This document shows positions 7,120 to 15,385 of a DNA stretch of 33,389 bases, in pieces. Source of the DNA: Alphaproteobacteria bacterium (GTDB lineage: Bacteria; Pseudomonadota; Alphaproteobacteria; Sphingomonadales; SMXR01); the NCBI GenBank assembly GCA_030634465.1, contig DAOWAS010000009.1:1-33389 (forward strand), written 5' to 3'. Positions within the stretch are counted from its first letter, which is position 1, and the number at the start of each line of letters is the position of its first letter. Both the position numbers and the translations under genes were made by a program. The notes under the pieces were generated by a model. It ran no database searches, had not been told where the DNA came from, and was given only the letters and a program-made list of their open reading frames with translations.

Positions 7120-8595
7120 ATGAGTGGAGTAGGTTCAAAATCAGGTACACCACCCATTGGTCATGGGCCAAATGCTGTTGTGCGCTCTACAAAGCACCAA
7201 GACGACAGAAAACATAAAGAAAAGCACAAAGATAAAGATCAAGACCAGCAATTAGCCGAAAAAGAAGGCCATGACGAATTTGCTGTGCGCATGGATGCTT
7301 CGCTATACCACCTTAAAAAAGATGATGTTTTTGAGGGCTGGGTCACAAAAATTGAAGCTGAACAGAAATTTCTATTTGATAGTAAAATAGGAAGCTTTCG
7401 CCTGAAAGCCGCCATAAAACTAAATGTCGGCGACAAGGCTGTTATTCGTGTAATAAAAAGTACCGCAGAAATTGAATGCGTTATAATTTCAGGTGCGGGT
7501 ATTCAGCTTACCGTGCCCATTCACGCTATTATGACCCCCCTAACCCTGCACGCTAATGCGGCATATAACCAAGACGCCCAACCTGCTGAAGAAAAGCCTT
7601 TGCAAGCGGCAACATATGCACCGCAAGAAAAACCACTAATATCAGGCAATGACTTGTCGCAGGAAGATGCCGCAGTTTTAATTTCAGGCCAGACAATTGA
7701 CAACCTGGCAATTGACAACCTGGCAACTGACAATCAAACCATTGAAAGCCACGCCAGCTCGCAAATTCATCCACCTAAAATTAAAGATACTTCGCCGTTG
7801 GCAAGTCAGGATTTAAGCTCGTTAATTGAAGCAAGCACAAGCCCAACAGAAACCAGAGCACAAACCGTATTAAAAAAACAAGCGGGTAGTGTTCATGATG
7901 AAAGGCCAAGTTTGAGCTTTTTTTCCGAGGTGTATAAAAACAAGTTCCCCGATGAAGCTGACGAGTTAAGCAGGCTGATACAAGGGGTGGGTGGCATGGT
8001 GCCATCAGGGTTAGCGTTCTTTTTTGCCGGAGTGATATTTAAAGATGTAAAAAGCTGGCTTGGGGTTAGTATCTACACCAAAATGGCTGACCACCCTGCC
8101 CTTAAAGCATTGGAAGACGATTTCGCCAACCTGGTTGAGCATGTTCATTGCTTGGCTAATGAAAAATGGCGCTTGGTTGTATTTCCGCATCCTGATGGCG
8201 GAGAAGACCGCGCCATTAATATTATTTCAAATATCCAGTCTGGATACACCCATGATGGCGACCACATCGACATGCGCACACTGTTTACCCAGTTAAACTT
8301 TCAGCAACATCACGGCACAGAAATACCCGCAGAAAAGCCTACAGAAAAGCCTTATGGGCAAATGCAAGTTGAAGCCACCATGCTGCCGCAACATTACGGT
8401 CTGACCCTGCGTTTCGCCAGAGATTTAAGCGATGACGAAAGACGCGACATAGAGCAATTGGCTAGGTTTTATTTCACCAAAGCAGGGTTGAAAGGTCATG
8501 TTTTATTTGCCCCATTCACATCGGACCATGTGGGCTTTCACGATGTTGTAAACGACCTAACCATGTTGGACGCACCGCCACCATTTTCTACTTAA
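7120..8595 (+). CDS. Flagellar-operon protein with FliK-like C-terminal region
   Basis: The protein is unnamed, with 491 residues from ATG 7120. I chose this start over the GTG at 7111 because AAGGTG (7108-7113) is well placed for 7120. The N-terminal 60 residues are very rich in Lys, His, Asp and Gln. The middle is low in complexity, with a small repeat (IDNLAIDNLATDN), and looks disordered. The last 150 residues appear folded: EKWRLVVFPHP, then MQVEATMLPQHYGLTLRFA, then LKGHVLFAPF. This spacing (a W-x-L strand, a strand pair, a helix, a last strand) resembles the C-terminal domain of hook-length control proteins (FliK/Flg_hook). A disordered N-terminus is also usual in FliK. It closes the flagellar operon 37 bases after flhG. 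The function is an inference. Confidence 0.55.
   Translation: MSGVGSKSGTPPIGHGPNAVVRSTKHQDDRKHKEKHKDKDQDQQLAEKEGHDEFAVRMDASLYHLKKDDVFEGWVTKIEAEQKFLFDSKIGSFRLKAAIKLNVGDKAVIRVIKSTAEIECVIISGAGIQLTVPIHAIMTPLTLHANAAYNQDAQPAEEKPLQAATYAPQEKPLISGNDLSQEDAAVLISGQTIDNLAIDNLATDNQTIESHASSQIHPPKIKDTSPLASQDLSSLIEASTSPTETRAQTVLKKQAGSVHDERPSLSFFSEVYKNKFPDEADELSRLIQGVGGMVPSGLAFFFAGVIFKDVKSWLGVSIYTKMADHPALKALEDDFANLVEHVHCLANEKWRLVVFPHPDGGEDRAINIISNIQSGYTHDGDHIDMRTLFTQLNFQQHHGTEIPAEKPTEKPYGQMQVEATMLPQHYGLTLRFARDLSDDERRDIEQLARFYFTKAGLKGHVLFAPFTSDHVGFHDVVNDLTMLDAPPPFST
7696..7740 (+). repeat. 15-bp in-frame tandem repeat
   Basis: The unit ATTGACAACCTGGCA is at 7696-7710 and 7711-7725, and a decayed third copy begins at 7726. 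It encodes IDNLA units in the disordered middle of the FliK-like protein and keeps the frame. Confidence 0.85.
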
Positions 8596-8691
8596 GCCAT
8601 ACAAATACCAAACAAAATTATAACTTGTAAATTCTTTTGCTTTGCCTACATATATTCTCTTACGTTTAATGGTTTGGGAAAGCGATTTATA

Positions 8692-9597
8692 ATGAGCAAT
8701 ACTGCTTTGTTTATTTTGATCTCATTAATTTGGGGATCAACATTTTATGCCATCACCTTTCAATTAGGTGACGTGGCAAAAGAATGGTCGCTGTTTTACA
8801 GATTTCTCATTTCAACTGTTTTGTTATTTGCCTTTTCACACCTAACCAAACGCCAGCTTAAATTTAAACTTAAAGACCATAGAATTTTCTTAGGGTTAGG
8901 TGTTCTTCTGTTTGGGGTGAATTATTACCTGACATATGCAGGTACAGAACGCCTACCATCAGGCTTGGTGGCTATAGTTTTTTCAACCATTACCTTAATG
9001 AATATTTTAAACTCAGCATGGCTGTTAAAACGCCCATTTGAACATTCCATTCTTTGGGCGGCGGTTGTTGGCGTGGTTGGTATTGTGCTGTTGTTCTTGC
9101 CAGAAATTGAGCATTTCAGCTTAACAGATGCCAGTATTATAGGTTTTTGGCTAACCCTGACGGCCTCTTATTTGGCATCATTAGGCAATACCATAGCCGC
9201 CACAAAACAGGCCAAAAAATTGCCTGTTATTCCCACTAACGCGTGGGGCATGCTTTATGGTTCTATTCTTTTAGCCAGCTTTGCCTTAATTACTGGCAAA
9301 CCAATGACCTTTGACACCTCGTTGCCTTATGTCCTATCGCTGGGCTATCTATCAGTTTTTGGCACAGTTATAGCGTTTTCAGCATATTTACTGTTGATAG
9401 ACCGCATAGGGCCAGAGCGTGCAGGTTATTTCGCTGTGTTAAACCCTGTGGTGGCGCTAACCCTTTCCACACTGTTTGAGAACTATCATTGGACACCAGA
9501 AGGCGTGCTGGGCATGGTGCTGGTATTAGGTGGAAATTTTGTGGTGTTGAGGAAAAAACAGATCACCGCAGAACAAATAAAAACCGATCACGGTTGA
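8692..9597 (+). CDS. EamA/DMT-family transporter
   Basis: This is a ten-helix inner-membrane transporter of the drug/metabolite superfamily (two EamA repeats), whose members usually export amino acids, nucleotide-type metabolites or drugs. The substrate cannot be predicted. The opening motif SLIWGSTFYAI is typical of EamA proteins. Each half contains about five hydrophobic segments, and the second repeat ends in LGMVLVLGGNFVVLRKK. I start it at ATG 8692 (301 residues), preceded by GGGAAAG at 8677-8683, rather than at TTG 8674, which would use that region as coding. It faces fliJ tail to tail and is separated from the flagellar operon by 96 bases, so it is probably transcribed alone. Confidence 0.85.
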   Translation: MSNTALFILISLIWGSTFYAITFQLGDVAKEWSLFYRFLISTVLLFAFSHLTKRQLKFKLKDHRIFLGLGVLLFGVNYYLTYAGTERLPSGLVAIVFSTITLMNILNSAWLLKRPFEHSILWAAVVGVVGIVLLFLPEIEHFSLTDASIIGFWLTLTASYLASLGNTIAATKQAKKLPVIPTNAWGMLYGSILLASFALITGKPMTFDTSLPYVLSLGYLSVFGTVIAFSAYLLLIDRIGPERAGYFAVLNPVVALTLSTLFENYHWTPEGVLGMVLVLGGNFVVLRKKQITAEQIKTDHG

Positions 9598-9619
9598 ACA
9601 GACAAAAGCTGAAACTAAA

Positions 9620-10039
9620 CTAAGCTGACTTTTCATTCCGCCGTTGCATGTTCATGCTCATTTCATCTAGCTCAATTTGCTCTTTGCGCAATTCTTCGGC
9701 CGCAGCTTCTTTTTCACGGCGTTCTAACGATATTTCAAACCGTTTCAGCTCTTGGTACAAAAGTGACAACTGGTCATGAACCACAGAAATTTCTTTATCA
9801 ACATCATCAATATCGCTGGATAATTTCTCTCTTCGCTCAATAACCTTGCTGGCATAAATGCCGTAATGTTCGGTCAGGCCGTCTCGCAATGAAATTTCCT
9901 GCTCTTTAACAACTTCTATTTCTAGCGCCACACCTGCGGCAACATAATTGGCACGCTGTGCCTCAAAAACACCAAGCTCACGGCGTTTTTCATCAACCTT
10001 CCAGTTTTGCAAACGTATTAAAGAACGCAGACCTTCCAT
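9620..10039 (-). CDS. fliJ: Flagellar export chaperone FliJ
   Basis: FliJ is a small coiled-coil protein that inserts into the FliI hexamer like a rotor stalk and couples it to the export gate. The 139 residues are almost wholly helical and charged, with heptad-like patterns throughout. The opening MEGLRSLIRLQNWKVDEKRREL is the usual FliJ pattern, in which an initial Leu/Arg helix precedes the coiled coil. Sequence conservation in this family is low. The call depends on length, coiled-coil character and position: it lies three bases downstream of fliI on the minus strand, the normal fliI-fliJ pair. Confidence 0.85.
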   Translation of the reverse strand: MEGLRSLIRLQNWKVDEKRRELGVFEAQRANYVAAGVALEIEVVKEQEISLRDGLTEHYGIYASKVIERREKLSSDIDDVDKEISVVHDQLSLLYQELKRFEISLERREKEAAAEELRKEQIELDEMSMNMQRRNEKSA

Positions 10040-10042
10040 AAC

Positions 10043-11428
10043 CTAAACCCCACCACCAGTTTGTGGTGCCACAAACCCAGTGCTTATAGGCTCAGTGCTT
10101 GCAGGCTCAGCCGTTGCCAAAATTTCAGCCAACATGGCATAACAAGTGGCTAGGTCCGTATGCTCGTTTTTATCTTGCGACAAAAATGCCTCCAACGCGG
10201 GGTGCAACTGTATAGCGATATCAACTTCAGGGTTAGTACCCACACGGTATGCCCCCAAACGGATCATTTCTTCCATATCGGCATAGTTTGAAATATGCAT
10301 TTTAGCCGTTTTTACAATTTGGTTTTCTTCGGGTGAATTGCACGCTGGCATGGTTCGTGAAATTGAACGCAATACATTAATGGCAGGGTAACGCCCCCTG
10401 TCAGCAATGGCGCGTTCCATAACAATATGACCATCCAAAATACCGCGTACAGCATCGGTTATGGGTTCATTATGATCGTCACCCTCAACCAAAACACTGA
10501 ACAGGCCAGTAATGTTGCCCTTGCCAGTAACACCGGGGCCAGCACGCTCCAACAGCTTGGGCAGTTCGCCAAACACAGTTGGGGTATAGCCACGGCTGGC
10601 AGGTGGTTCGCCACTAGCCAAGCCAATTTCGCGTTGCGCCATAGCAAAGCGGGTTACGCTGTCCATCAAGCAAAGAACCTCTTTACCTTGATCGCGGAAA
10701 TATTCCGATGCCGCCATGGTTAAATATGCCGCCTGACGGCGCATTAATGCGCTTTCATCTGAGGTGGAAACAATAACCACAGACCGCGCTAAACCCTCTT
10801 CACCCAGATCGTCTTGTAAAAATTCTTGTAGCTCTCTGCCACGTTCGCCAACCAGACCAATCACTGAAATATCGGCCTTGGTGTAACGAGCTAGCATGGA
10901 CATAAGAACAGATTTACCCACACCCGAGCCTGAGAAAATGCCCATACGCTGACCACGACAACAACTGACAAAACTGTTTAAGGCACGAATGCCAAGGTCG
11001 AGCTTTTCGCCAACCCGTTGGCGTGAATGTGCTGGTGGCGGGTTTGCCCGCAATGGATATGGAGAAGGCCCCATTGGTAGCGGCCCTTTGCCATCTAATG
11101 GCTCACCAAGTGCATTTATAACACGGCCCAGCCAGCCTTGAGACGGATGCACCATGCTGTCGCCCTCAGCCAAATAAACACGAGCACCAACACCAACACC
11201 CTCAACACTGGTAAATGGCATAAGCAGAACTTTGCCATCCTGAAAACCAATAACTTCGCACAGCACTTCAACACCGCCGTCAGACTCAATTCTGGTGCGC
11301 GAGCCAATTTTTAGACTGCGCTGGGTGCCAACAACCTCTATCAACAGACCCTGAACACCAGAAACCCTGCCGTAACGAGATGTTTCGGTAACACGAGATA
11401 TATCTGTTATAAGACCTTCCAAGCCCAA
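10043..11428 (-). CDS. fliI: Flagellum-specific ATPase FliI
   Basis: FliI is the ATPase of the flagellar type III export apparatus, homologous to the F1 beta subunit. The 461 residues have an N-terminal beta-barrel domain, then the P-loop GSGVGKS (167-173 from the first TTG) within [16 protein letters not shown]. The family signature around [19 protein letters not shown] follows, then PPASRGYTP and [13 protein letters not shown]. Two in-frame TTG codons could start it. The first is at 11428, directly after GAGAGGG. The second is at 11422, which is better spaced from that box and would remove two residues. No in-frame ATG is nearby. The C-terminus carries a 15-bp tandem repeat ([10 protein letters not shown]) absent from the conserved core. 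It is divergent from ctrA and followed by fliJ. Confidence 0.95.
   Translation of the reverse strand: MGLEGLITDISRVTETSRYGRVSGVQGLLIEVVGTQRSLKIGSRTRIESDGGVEVLCEVIGFQDGKVLLMPFTSVEGVGVGARVYLAEGDSMVHPSQGWLGRVINALGEPLDGKGPLPMGPSPYPLRANPPPAHSRQRVGEKLDLGIRALNSFVSCCRGQRMGIFSGSGVGKSVLMSMLARYTKADISVIGLVGERGRELQEFLQDDLGEEGLARSVVIVSTSDESALMRRQAAYLTMAASEYFRDQGKEVLCLMDSVTRFAMAQREIGLASGEPPASRGYTPTVFGELPKLLERAGPGVTGKGNITGLFSVLVEGDDHNEPITDAVRGILDGHIVMERAIADRGRYPAINVLRSISRTMPACNSPEENQIVKTAKMHISNYADMEEMIRLGAYRVGTNPEVDIAIQLHPALEAFLSQDKNEHTDLATCYAMLAEILATAEPASTEPISTGFVAPQTGGGV
10078..10110 (-). repeat. 15-bp tandem repeat in the fliI 3' end
   Basis: On the + strand the unit CAGTGCTTATAGGCT is at 10078-10092, CAGTGCTTGCAGGCT is at 10093-10107, and three further bases begin a third copy. 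It encodes the repeated TEP(A/I)S segment in the variable C-terminal tail of FliI. Confidence 0.85.
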
Positions 11429-11732
11429 CCCTCTCTCATTCCTACAACTGCCACTATATAGCTTAAACCAATACTATAACTGAGCGTGGCCCAACCTAGC
11501 ACAAGCAAGCTTTACCAGACGTTAAAAAATTAACTTTTTGTGATTTTTTATTGGAACAGTGCAAATAAAAACAAATATAGAAAAAATAAAGAATAAATGG
11601 TTTTGTTTTTTCACTTTGCCAACGTTTGAACTATTTGCTATTCATGAATGATGAAAATTAACCTTTATTAACAAAATAAAGCTTGATAGTATAATATTGT
11701 TGCAAGTCAAAGACTTTAAAAGGGGTAGTAAA
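11429..11732. other. Divergent intergenic region between fliI and ctrA
   Basis: This 304-base AT-rich stretch is the longest gene-free segment in the window. I see no convincing small gene in it. It contains the ctrA promoter elements described separately, a palindrome GTTAA-AAAA-TTAAC at 11521-11534, and presumably the fliI promoter, for which I could not find a convincing sigma-70 or sigma-54 pair on the minus strand. Confidence 0.7.
11658..11695 (+). promoter_or_regulatory. Probable CtrA-responsive promoter of ctrA
   Basis: A perfect TATAAT (11690-11695) lies 37 bases before the ctrA ATG. No good -35 hexamer is visible. Instead the -35 region is covered by TTAA-N6-TTAAC (11658-11672), whose left half reads TTAACCTT. 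The known CtrA box is TTAA-N7-TTAAC, usually overlapping -35, so the spacing is one base short. This suggests CtrA autoregulation. A transcript starting near 11702 would exclude the upstream TTG at 11697 as start. Confidence 0.5.
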
Positions 11733-12437
11733 ATGAGAGTGTTACTCATTGAAGATGACGACAATATGCAAAGAAGCATAGAGTTGATGCTAAGCTCAGA
11801 AGGTTTTAATGCATACTGCACCGAATTGGGTGAAGAGGGCTTGGACCTTGGCAAGTTATATGATTATGACATTATTATTCTAGACCTTAACCTGCCCGAT
11901 ATGCATGGTTACGATGTGCTGAAAAAACTGCGTTTGTCAAAAGTTGATACACCCATTTTAATTCTGTCTGGCATGTCTGAAATGGAAGACAAAGTTCGCG
12001 CTCTTGGTTTTGGTGCTGATGACTATTTGACAAAACCCTTCCACAAGGAAGAGCTTATCGCCCGTTTGCACGCTATTGTCAGGCGTTCTAAAGGCCATGC
12101 ACAGTCCATTATTACCACAGGCAAACTTGCCATAAACCTTGATGCCAAAACCGTTGAGGCTGGCGGTCAGCGTGTGCATTTAACTGGCAAAGAATACGCC
12201 ATGTTAGAACTGCTATCCCTTAGAAAAGGCACAACCCTGACTAAAGAAATGTTCCTAAACCACCTGTACGGCGGCATGGACGAACCAGAACTTAAAATCA
12301 TTGATGTTTTCATCTGTAAATTGCGCAAAAAACTTGCTGCCTATACGGGTGACGAAAACTACATTGAAACGGTTTGGGGTCGTGGTTATGTTCTGCGTGA
12401 ACCAGATGGTTATGAAGATGAGCGTGAAAGCGCTTAA
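11733..12437 (+). CDS. ctrA: Cell-cycle response regulator CtrA
   Basis: CtrA is the OmpR-family master regulator that in alphaproteobacteria controls flagellar, chemotaxis and division genes, and in some species silences the origin. The 234 residues align almost without gaps to Caulobacter CtrA as I recall it. The receiver has the acidic pocket E7-D8-D9 and phosphoacceptor Asp51 in ILDLNLPDM, then the RRSKGHAQS linker. The winged helix is nearly invariant ([20 protein letters not shown] and [20 protein letters not shown]). The ATG at 11733 is preceded by AAAGGGG. The C-terminus ends in ...ERESA, not the Ala-Ala that serves as a ClpXP signal in Caulobacter, so proteolytic control may differ. 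It is convergent with cheR. ChpT, its phosphodonor, is encoded at 18687-19343. Confidence 0.97.
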   Translation: MRVLLIEDDDNMQRSIELMLSSEGFNAYCTELGEEGLDLGKLYDYDIIILDLNLPDMHGYDVLKKLRLSKVDTPILILSGMSEMEDKVRALGFGADDYLTKPFHKEELIARLHAIVRRSKGHAQSIITTGKLAINLDAKTVEAGGQRVHLTGKEYAMLELLSLRKGTTLTKEMFLNHLYGGMDEPELKIIDVFICKLRKKLAAYTGDENYIETVWGRGYVLREPDGYEDERESA

Positions 12438-12469
12438 ACTTAAAAGCCTGAAAGCTTAAAAATTAATCC

Positions 12470-13306
12470 CTAAACACCACCATAAGCCGTGGCATCCATG
12501 GCTGATGGCACGTAGATACCTCTTTGACCCTTAACAGGTTTGAAGTGATCTGAAATACCCAAAACAGTTTCAGCCGCACCAAGGAACAATGAGCCATCAT
12601 TGGAAATTACATTGCTTACCCGACCTAGAACCTCTGTTTTTGTAGGTTGGTCAAAATAAATCAACACATTTCGGCAAAATACAATGTCAAAAGGACCTTT
12701 GTTCTTAAATGGCTCTAACAAGTTCATATATTCGAACTTAACCATGCTTTTAATGTCTTCATTTAAGAACCAGCCATCGCTTTCCTGACGGAAATATTTC
12801 ATCATCATTTGAATTGGCAAACCTCTTTGCACTTCAAACTGTGAATATCTGGCCTCTCTGGCCTTATCTATAATTTTGTTTGAAATATCTGTGGCATGGA
12901 TTTCAATATCCCAACCATTCCAAAGATGAGACTGCTCTTTCAAAATCATCGCAATTGAGTATGGCTCTTGGCCTGATGATGCCGCCGCACACCAAATGCG
13001 TAGTTTTTTGCTATCTCTATTCTTGTTTAAAAATGGCAAAACATGCTTTTTCAATATGTCGAAAGGTGTGTTGTCGCGGAAGAAAAAGCTTTCATTTGTG
13101 GTCATGGCATCGGTGACCTCATCAACAAGCTTGGCATCACGAGATGTGCGAACCTTATCGATAAGCTGGTCTAAACTTTCCAAGCCATGGGATCTGGCTA
13201 ATGGAGTTAGACGGCTTTCTAACAAATAGACCTTATCAGGGTTAACAACTAACCCCGACTTCCTCTTCAGAAGGTCTCTCATAAATTCAAAATCTTCGGG
13301 TTTCAA
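12470..13306 (-). CDS. cheR: Chemotaxis protein methyltransferase CheR
   Basis: CheR methylates glutamates of chemoreceptors using S-adenosylmethionine and so sets adaptation. The 278 residues have the N-terminal helical domain (KRKSGLVVNPDKVYLLESRL), the TTNESFFFRD motif at about 69-78, the SAM-binding block RIWCAAASSGQEPYSIAM (103-120) and the catalytic-domain motif FCRNVLIYF (210-218). All are standard. The ATG overlaps the cheB stop by four bases (ATGA). It is the last gene of the minus-strand che cluster and convergent with ctrA, whose stop codon is 32 bases away. Confidence 0.95.
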   Translation of the reverse strand: MKPEDFEFMRDLLKRKSGLVVNPDKVYLLESRLTPLARSHGLESLDQLIDKVRTSRDAKLVDEVTDAMTTNESFFFRDNTPFDILKKHVLPFLNKNRDSKKLRIWCAAASSGQEPYSIAMILKEQSHLWNGWDIEIHATDISNKIIDKAREARYSQFEVQRGLPIQMMMKYFRQESDGWFLNEDIKSMVKFEYMNLLEPFKNKGPFDIVFCRNVLIYFDQPTKTEVLGRVSNVISNDGSLFLGAAETVLGISDHFKPVKGQRGIYVPSAMDATAYGGV

Positions 13307-14502
13307 AGTTTAGCCCCCAATATTAGTTGTCCCACTGCTGGGCCCAACTCGTCTAACGGTAAAACACTGCTGCATATTCCCGCAACAGCAACACTTCCTG
13401 GCATTCCCCAAACTACACTTGTTTCCTCGTCCTGAGCCACAAGCGTTCCGCCAGCTTCTACTATTTTTCTACTACCTTCTAAACCGTCATGACCCATGCC
13501 TGTTAATATAACAGATAGTGTTTTTGCGCCATAAATACTGGCAATACTACGAAACATTGGATCAACCGCAGGTCTACAAAAGTTTTCCTGAGCATCTTGG
13601 TTAAGGCGAATACGTACCACATCATGCTCTTTTCTCAAAACCATATGATGATCCCCAGGTGCAACATAAATTACACCAGGTTTAACCCGCTCACCCTCAA
13701 TGCCTTCGTGGGCATCTTTACCAGTAGCTTTGCTTATATGTTGAGCCAAAATAGAGGTAAATGATGGTGGCATGTGCTGGGTTATAACTACAGGAATATC
13801 AAGAAAACCCTTAGCTTGCGTCAAAAACTTAACCAATGCTTGCGGACCACCTGTTGAAGCACCAATTGCCATAATTTCTGGCTTCAGTTTTGATGCAGCT
13901 TTCAGCTTAATTTCAGATGATGCACCCTCAACACTTTTAAACAAGTGCAAGCTGCTGGTTTTTGTTTGCGGCGTTTTTGTAAATGGTCTGGCATCTTCAG
14001 CAGCACCCATTGTTGGCAGCTCTTCACCCCTTTGCTTACGGCGGGTTGAGGCCAGCGCCTTAACTTTTGTAATAAGTTCATGGCGAAAGTTTACCCGTGA
14101 GGTAACATCGCGGTTGCTTTCAGGTTTTGGCACATAATCAGCCGCACCTAGACCAAGCGCTTTAATGCTAATTTCAGCATTTCTTTTTGTAAGCGATGAT
14201 GCCATGAGAATTTGCAGGTCTGGAACGGCCTTTTTCAACAATGGTAAAGCGGTTAAACCGTCCATAACTGGCATTTCAATATCCAGAAGAACAACCTCGG
14301 CATCTGAACTAACAACACTGTTTAATGCCATTTGGCCATTACTGGCAGTGCCTACAACACTAATATTATCATCTTCTTCCAGCCAACGAGAGATAAAGCC
14401 CCTAATTACGGCGCTATCATCAACGACAAGCACACGAAAAGGGTTTGATGTCCCTGCTCCGTCTTTTTTGTTTTTATTAATCTGACCAGTGACGCTTGAC
14501 AC
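13303..14502 (-). CDS. cheB: Chemotaxis protein-glutamate methylesterase CheB
   Basis: CheB removes methyl groups from chemoreceptors and opposes CheR. Phosphorylation of its receiver by CheA activates it. The 399 residues have a receiver with Asp28-Asp29 and phosphoacceptor Asp74 (VVLLDIEMPVMDG). A linker of about 60 residues follows, then the esterase domain with the catalytic triad Ser216 (AIGASTGGP), His243 (TQHMPPSFT) and Asp339 (LTGMGHDGLEG). It starts at a GTG (14502) that directly follows the cheY TAA, and no alternative ATG is near. The distance from the AGGG upstream is rather long, so translation may depend on coupling to cheY. Confidence 0.95.
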   Translation of the reverse strand: MSSVTGQINKNKKDGAGTSNPFRVLVVDDSAVIRGFISRWLEEDDNISVVGTASNGQMALNSVVSSDAEVVLLDIEMPVMDGLTALPLLKKAVPDLQILMASSLTKRNAEISIKALGLGAADYVPKPESNRDVTSRVNFRHELITKVKALASTRRKQRGEELPTMGAAEDARPFTKTPQTKTSSLHLFKSVEGASSEIKLKAASKLKPEIMAIGASTGGPQALVKFLTQAKGFLDIPVVITQHMPPSFTSILAQHISKATGKDAHEGIEGERVKPGVIYVAPGDHHMVLRKEHDVVRIRLNQDAQENFCRPAVDPMFRSIASIYGAKTLSVILTGMGHDGLEGSRKIVEAGGTLVAQDEETSVVWGMPGSVAVAGICSSVLPLDELGPAVGQLILGAKL

Positions 14503-14868
14503 TTATATTAACCCTACTTGTGAAAATTTAGATTCAATAATTTCTCGGTCGAAAGGTTTCATGATGTATTCATCAGCACCTGCTTCCATAGCCGTTCTAA
14601 TGTGAGCCATGTCATTTTCAGTGGTACAAAAAACCACCTTGGGCTGATTAACACCACTTAAAGCCCGCAATGCTCTTAGAAAATCAATGCCAGACATAAC
14701 AGGCATGTTCCAATCCAACAGCACAACATCTGGCATGTTAATTTTACATTGATCTAGAGCGTCCTGACCATCAACCGCTTCGTTGGTGTCAAAACTCAAT
14801 TCGTCTAGGATGCGCCTTGCAACCTTACGAATTACTTTAGAATCGTCCACTACCAAACAAGACCTCAT
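14503..14868 (-). CDS. cheY: Chemotaxis response regulator CheY
   Basis: This is a single-domain receiver of 121 residues that should carry the signal from CheA to the flagellar switch (FliM/FliN). Asp8 and Asp9 form the acidic pocket, Asp52 in VVLLDWNMP is the phosphoacceptor, Thr82/Thr83 lie at the switch threonine position, and Lys104 is in IMKPF. There is no output domain. It lies between cheW and cheB, close to both, and the receiver of the hybrid CheA may compete with it for phosphate. In alphaproteobacteria a cluster CheY can be the motor-binding protein or a phosphate sink, and the sequence alone does not decide. Confidence 0.92.
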   Translation of the reverse strand: MRSCLVVDDSKVIRKVARRILDELSFDTNEAVDGQDALDQCKINMPDVVLLDWNMPVMSGIDFLRALRALSGVNQPKVVFCTTENDMAHIRTAMEAGADEYIMKPFDREIIESKFSQVGLI

Positions 14869-14905
14869 AAGCCAAAGTCCTCATACATTGTTCAAATATC
14901 AGCTA

Positions 14906-15385
14906 TTATGCTGCGTCTGAAATGTCAAAATCCAACAAGGTATCTACCTCTAGAACAACAAGTAGTTCTTTTTCCAATCGGTAAACCCCGCCACACACTG
15001 CCCGCAATCTATCATCAAGAGTAACGGGACTTTTTTCATAGTCATCATCTGGCAGAGATACAACCTCGCCAACACTGTCTATTAACAAGCTATACGGCTC
15101 GCCTTTATGCTCAACCACAACACTCATAAAGGTATCATCTTCCCCGCGAGGGGCAAAACCTAAATGTACCCTAAGGTCAATAGCAGTAACAATGCGCCCG
15201 CGCAAGTTTAACACACCAGCCACTGAAGGAGGGGCTAGAGGAATTTTAGTCATTTTCTGAGCATTTAAAACATCATGCACATCCAACACTGGAATGCCCA
15301 ACAATTGCCCTGCCAAGTTTATGGTTACAAACTCACGAGAAGAGCCATCAACATCGGCTACGCCATCTGTATATCCGTCGCTCAT
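14906..15385 (-). CDS. cheW: Chemotaxis coupling protein CheW
   Basis: CheW is the adaptor that links chemoreceptors to CheA in the signalling array. The 159 residues form one CheW domain: FVTINLAGQLLGIPVLDVHDVL, then the conserved LAPPSVAGVLNLRGRIVTAIDLR and SLLIDSVGEVVSL. The N-terminal 15 residues are an acidic extension. The ATG overlaps the cheA stop by four bases (ATGA), so the two are probably translationally coupled. CheA here itself ends in two CheW-like domains, so this cluster supplies three CheW folds. Confidence 0.95.
   Translation of the reverse strand: MSDGYTDGVADVDGSSREFVTINLAGQLLGIPVLDVHDVLNAQKMTKIPLAPPSVAGVLNLRGRIVTAIDLRVHLGFAPRGEDDTFMSVVVEHKGEPYSLLIDSVGEVVSLPDDDYEKSPVTLDDRLRAVCGGVYRLEKELLVVLEVDTLLDFDISDAA

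Noticed and set aside
8625-8656. Promoter TTGTAA / TATATT before the DMT transporter
   Set aside because: The spacing is 20 bases, too long for a confident sigma-70 call in AT-rich DNA.
11521-11534. GTTAA-AAAA-TTAAC as a second CtrA site
   Set aside because: The spacing is four bases rather than seven and the tract is A/T-rich enough to occur by chance. I mention it only as a palindrome.
11697-11732. TTG start for CtrA at 11697
   Set aside because: It lies at the expected transcription start, just after TATAAT. The ATG at 11733 has AAAGGGG upstream and matches the conserved CtrA N-terminus MRVLLIEDD.
12438-12469. Terminator between ctrA and cheR
   Set aside because: Small inverted repeats around AAGC/GCTT are present, but the stem is only four bases and no clean T-run follows on either strand.
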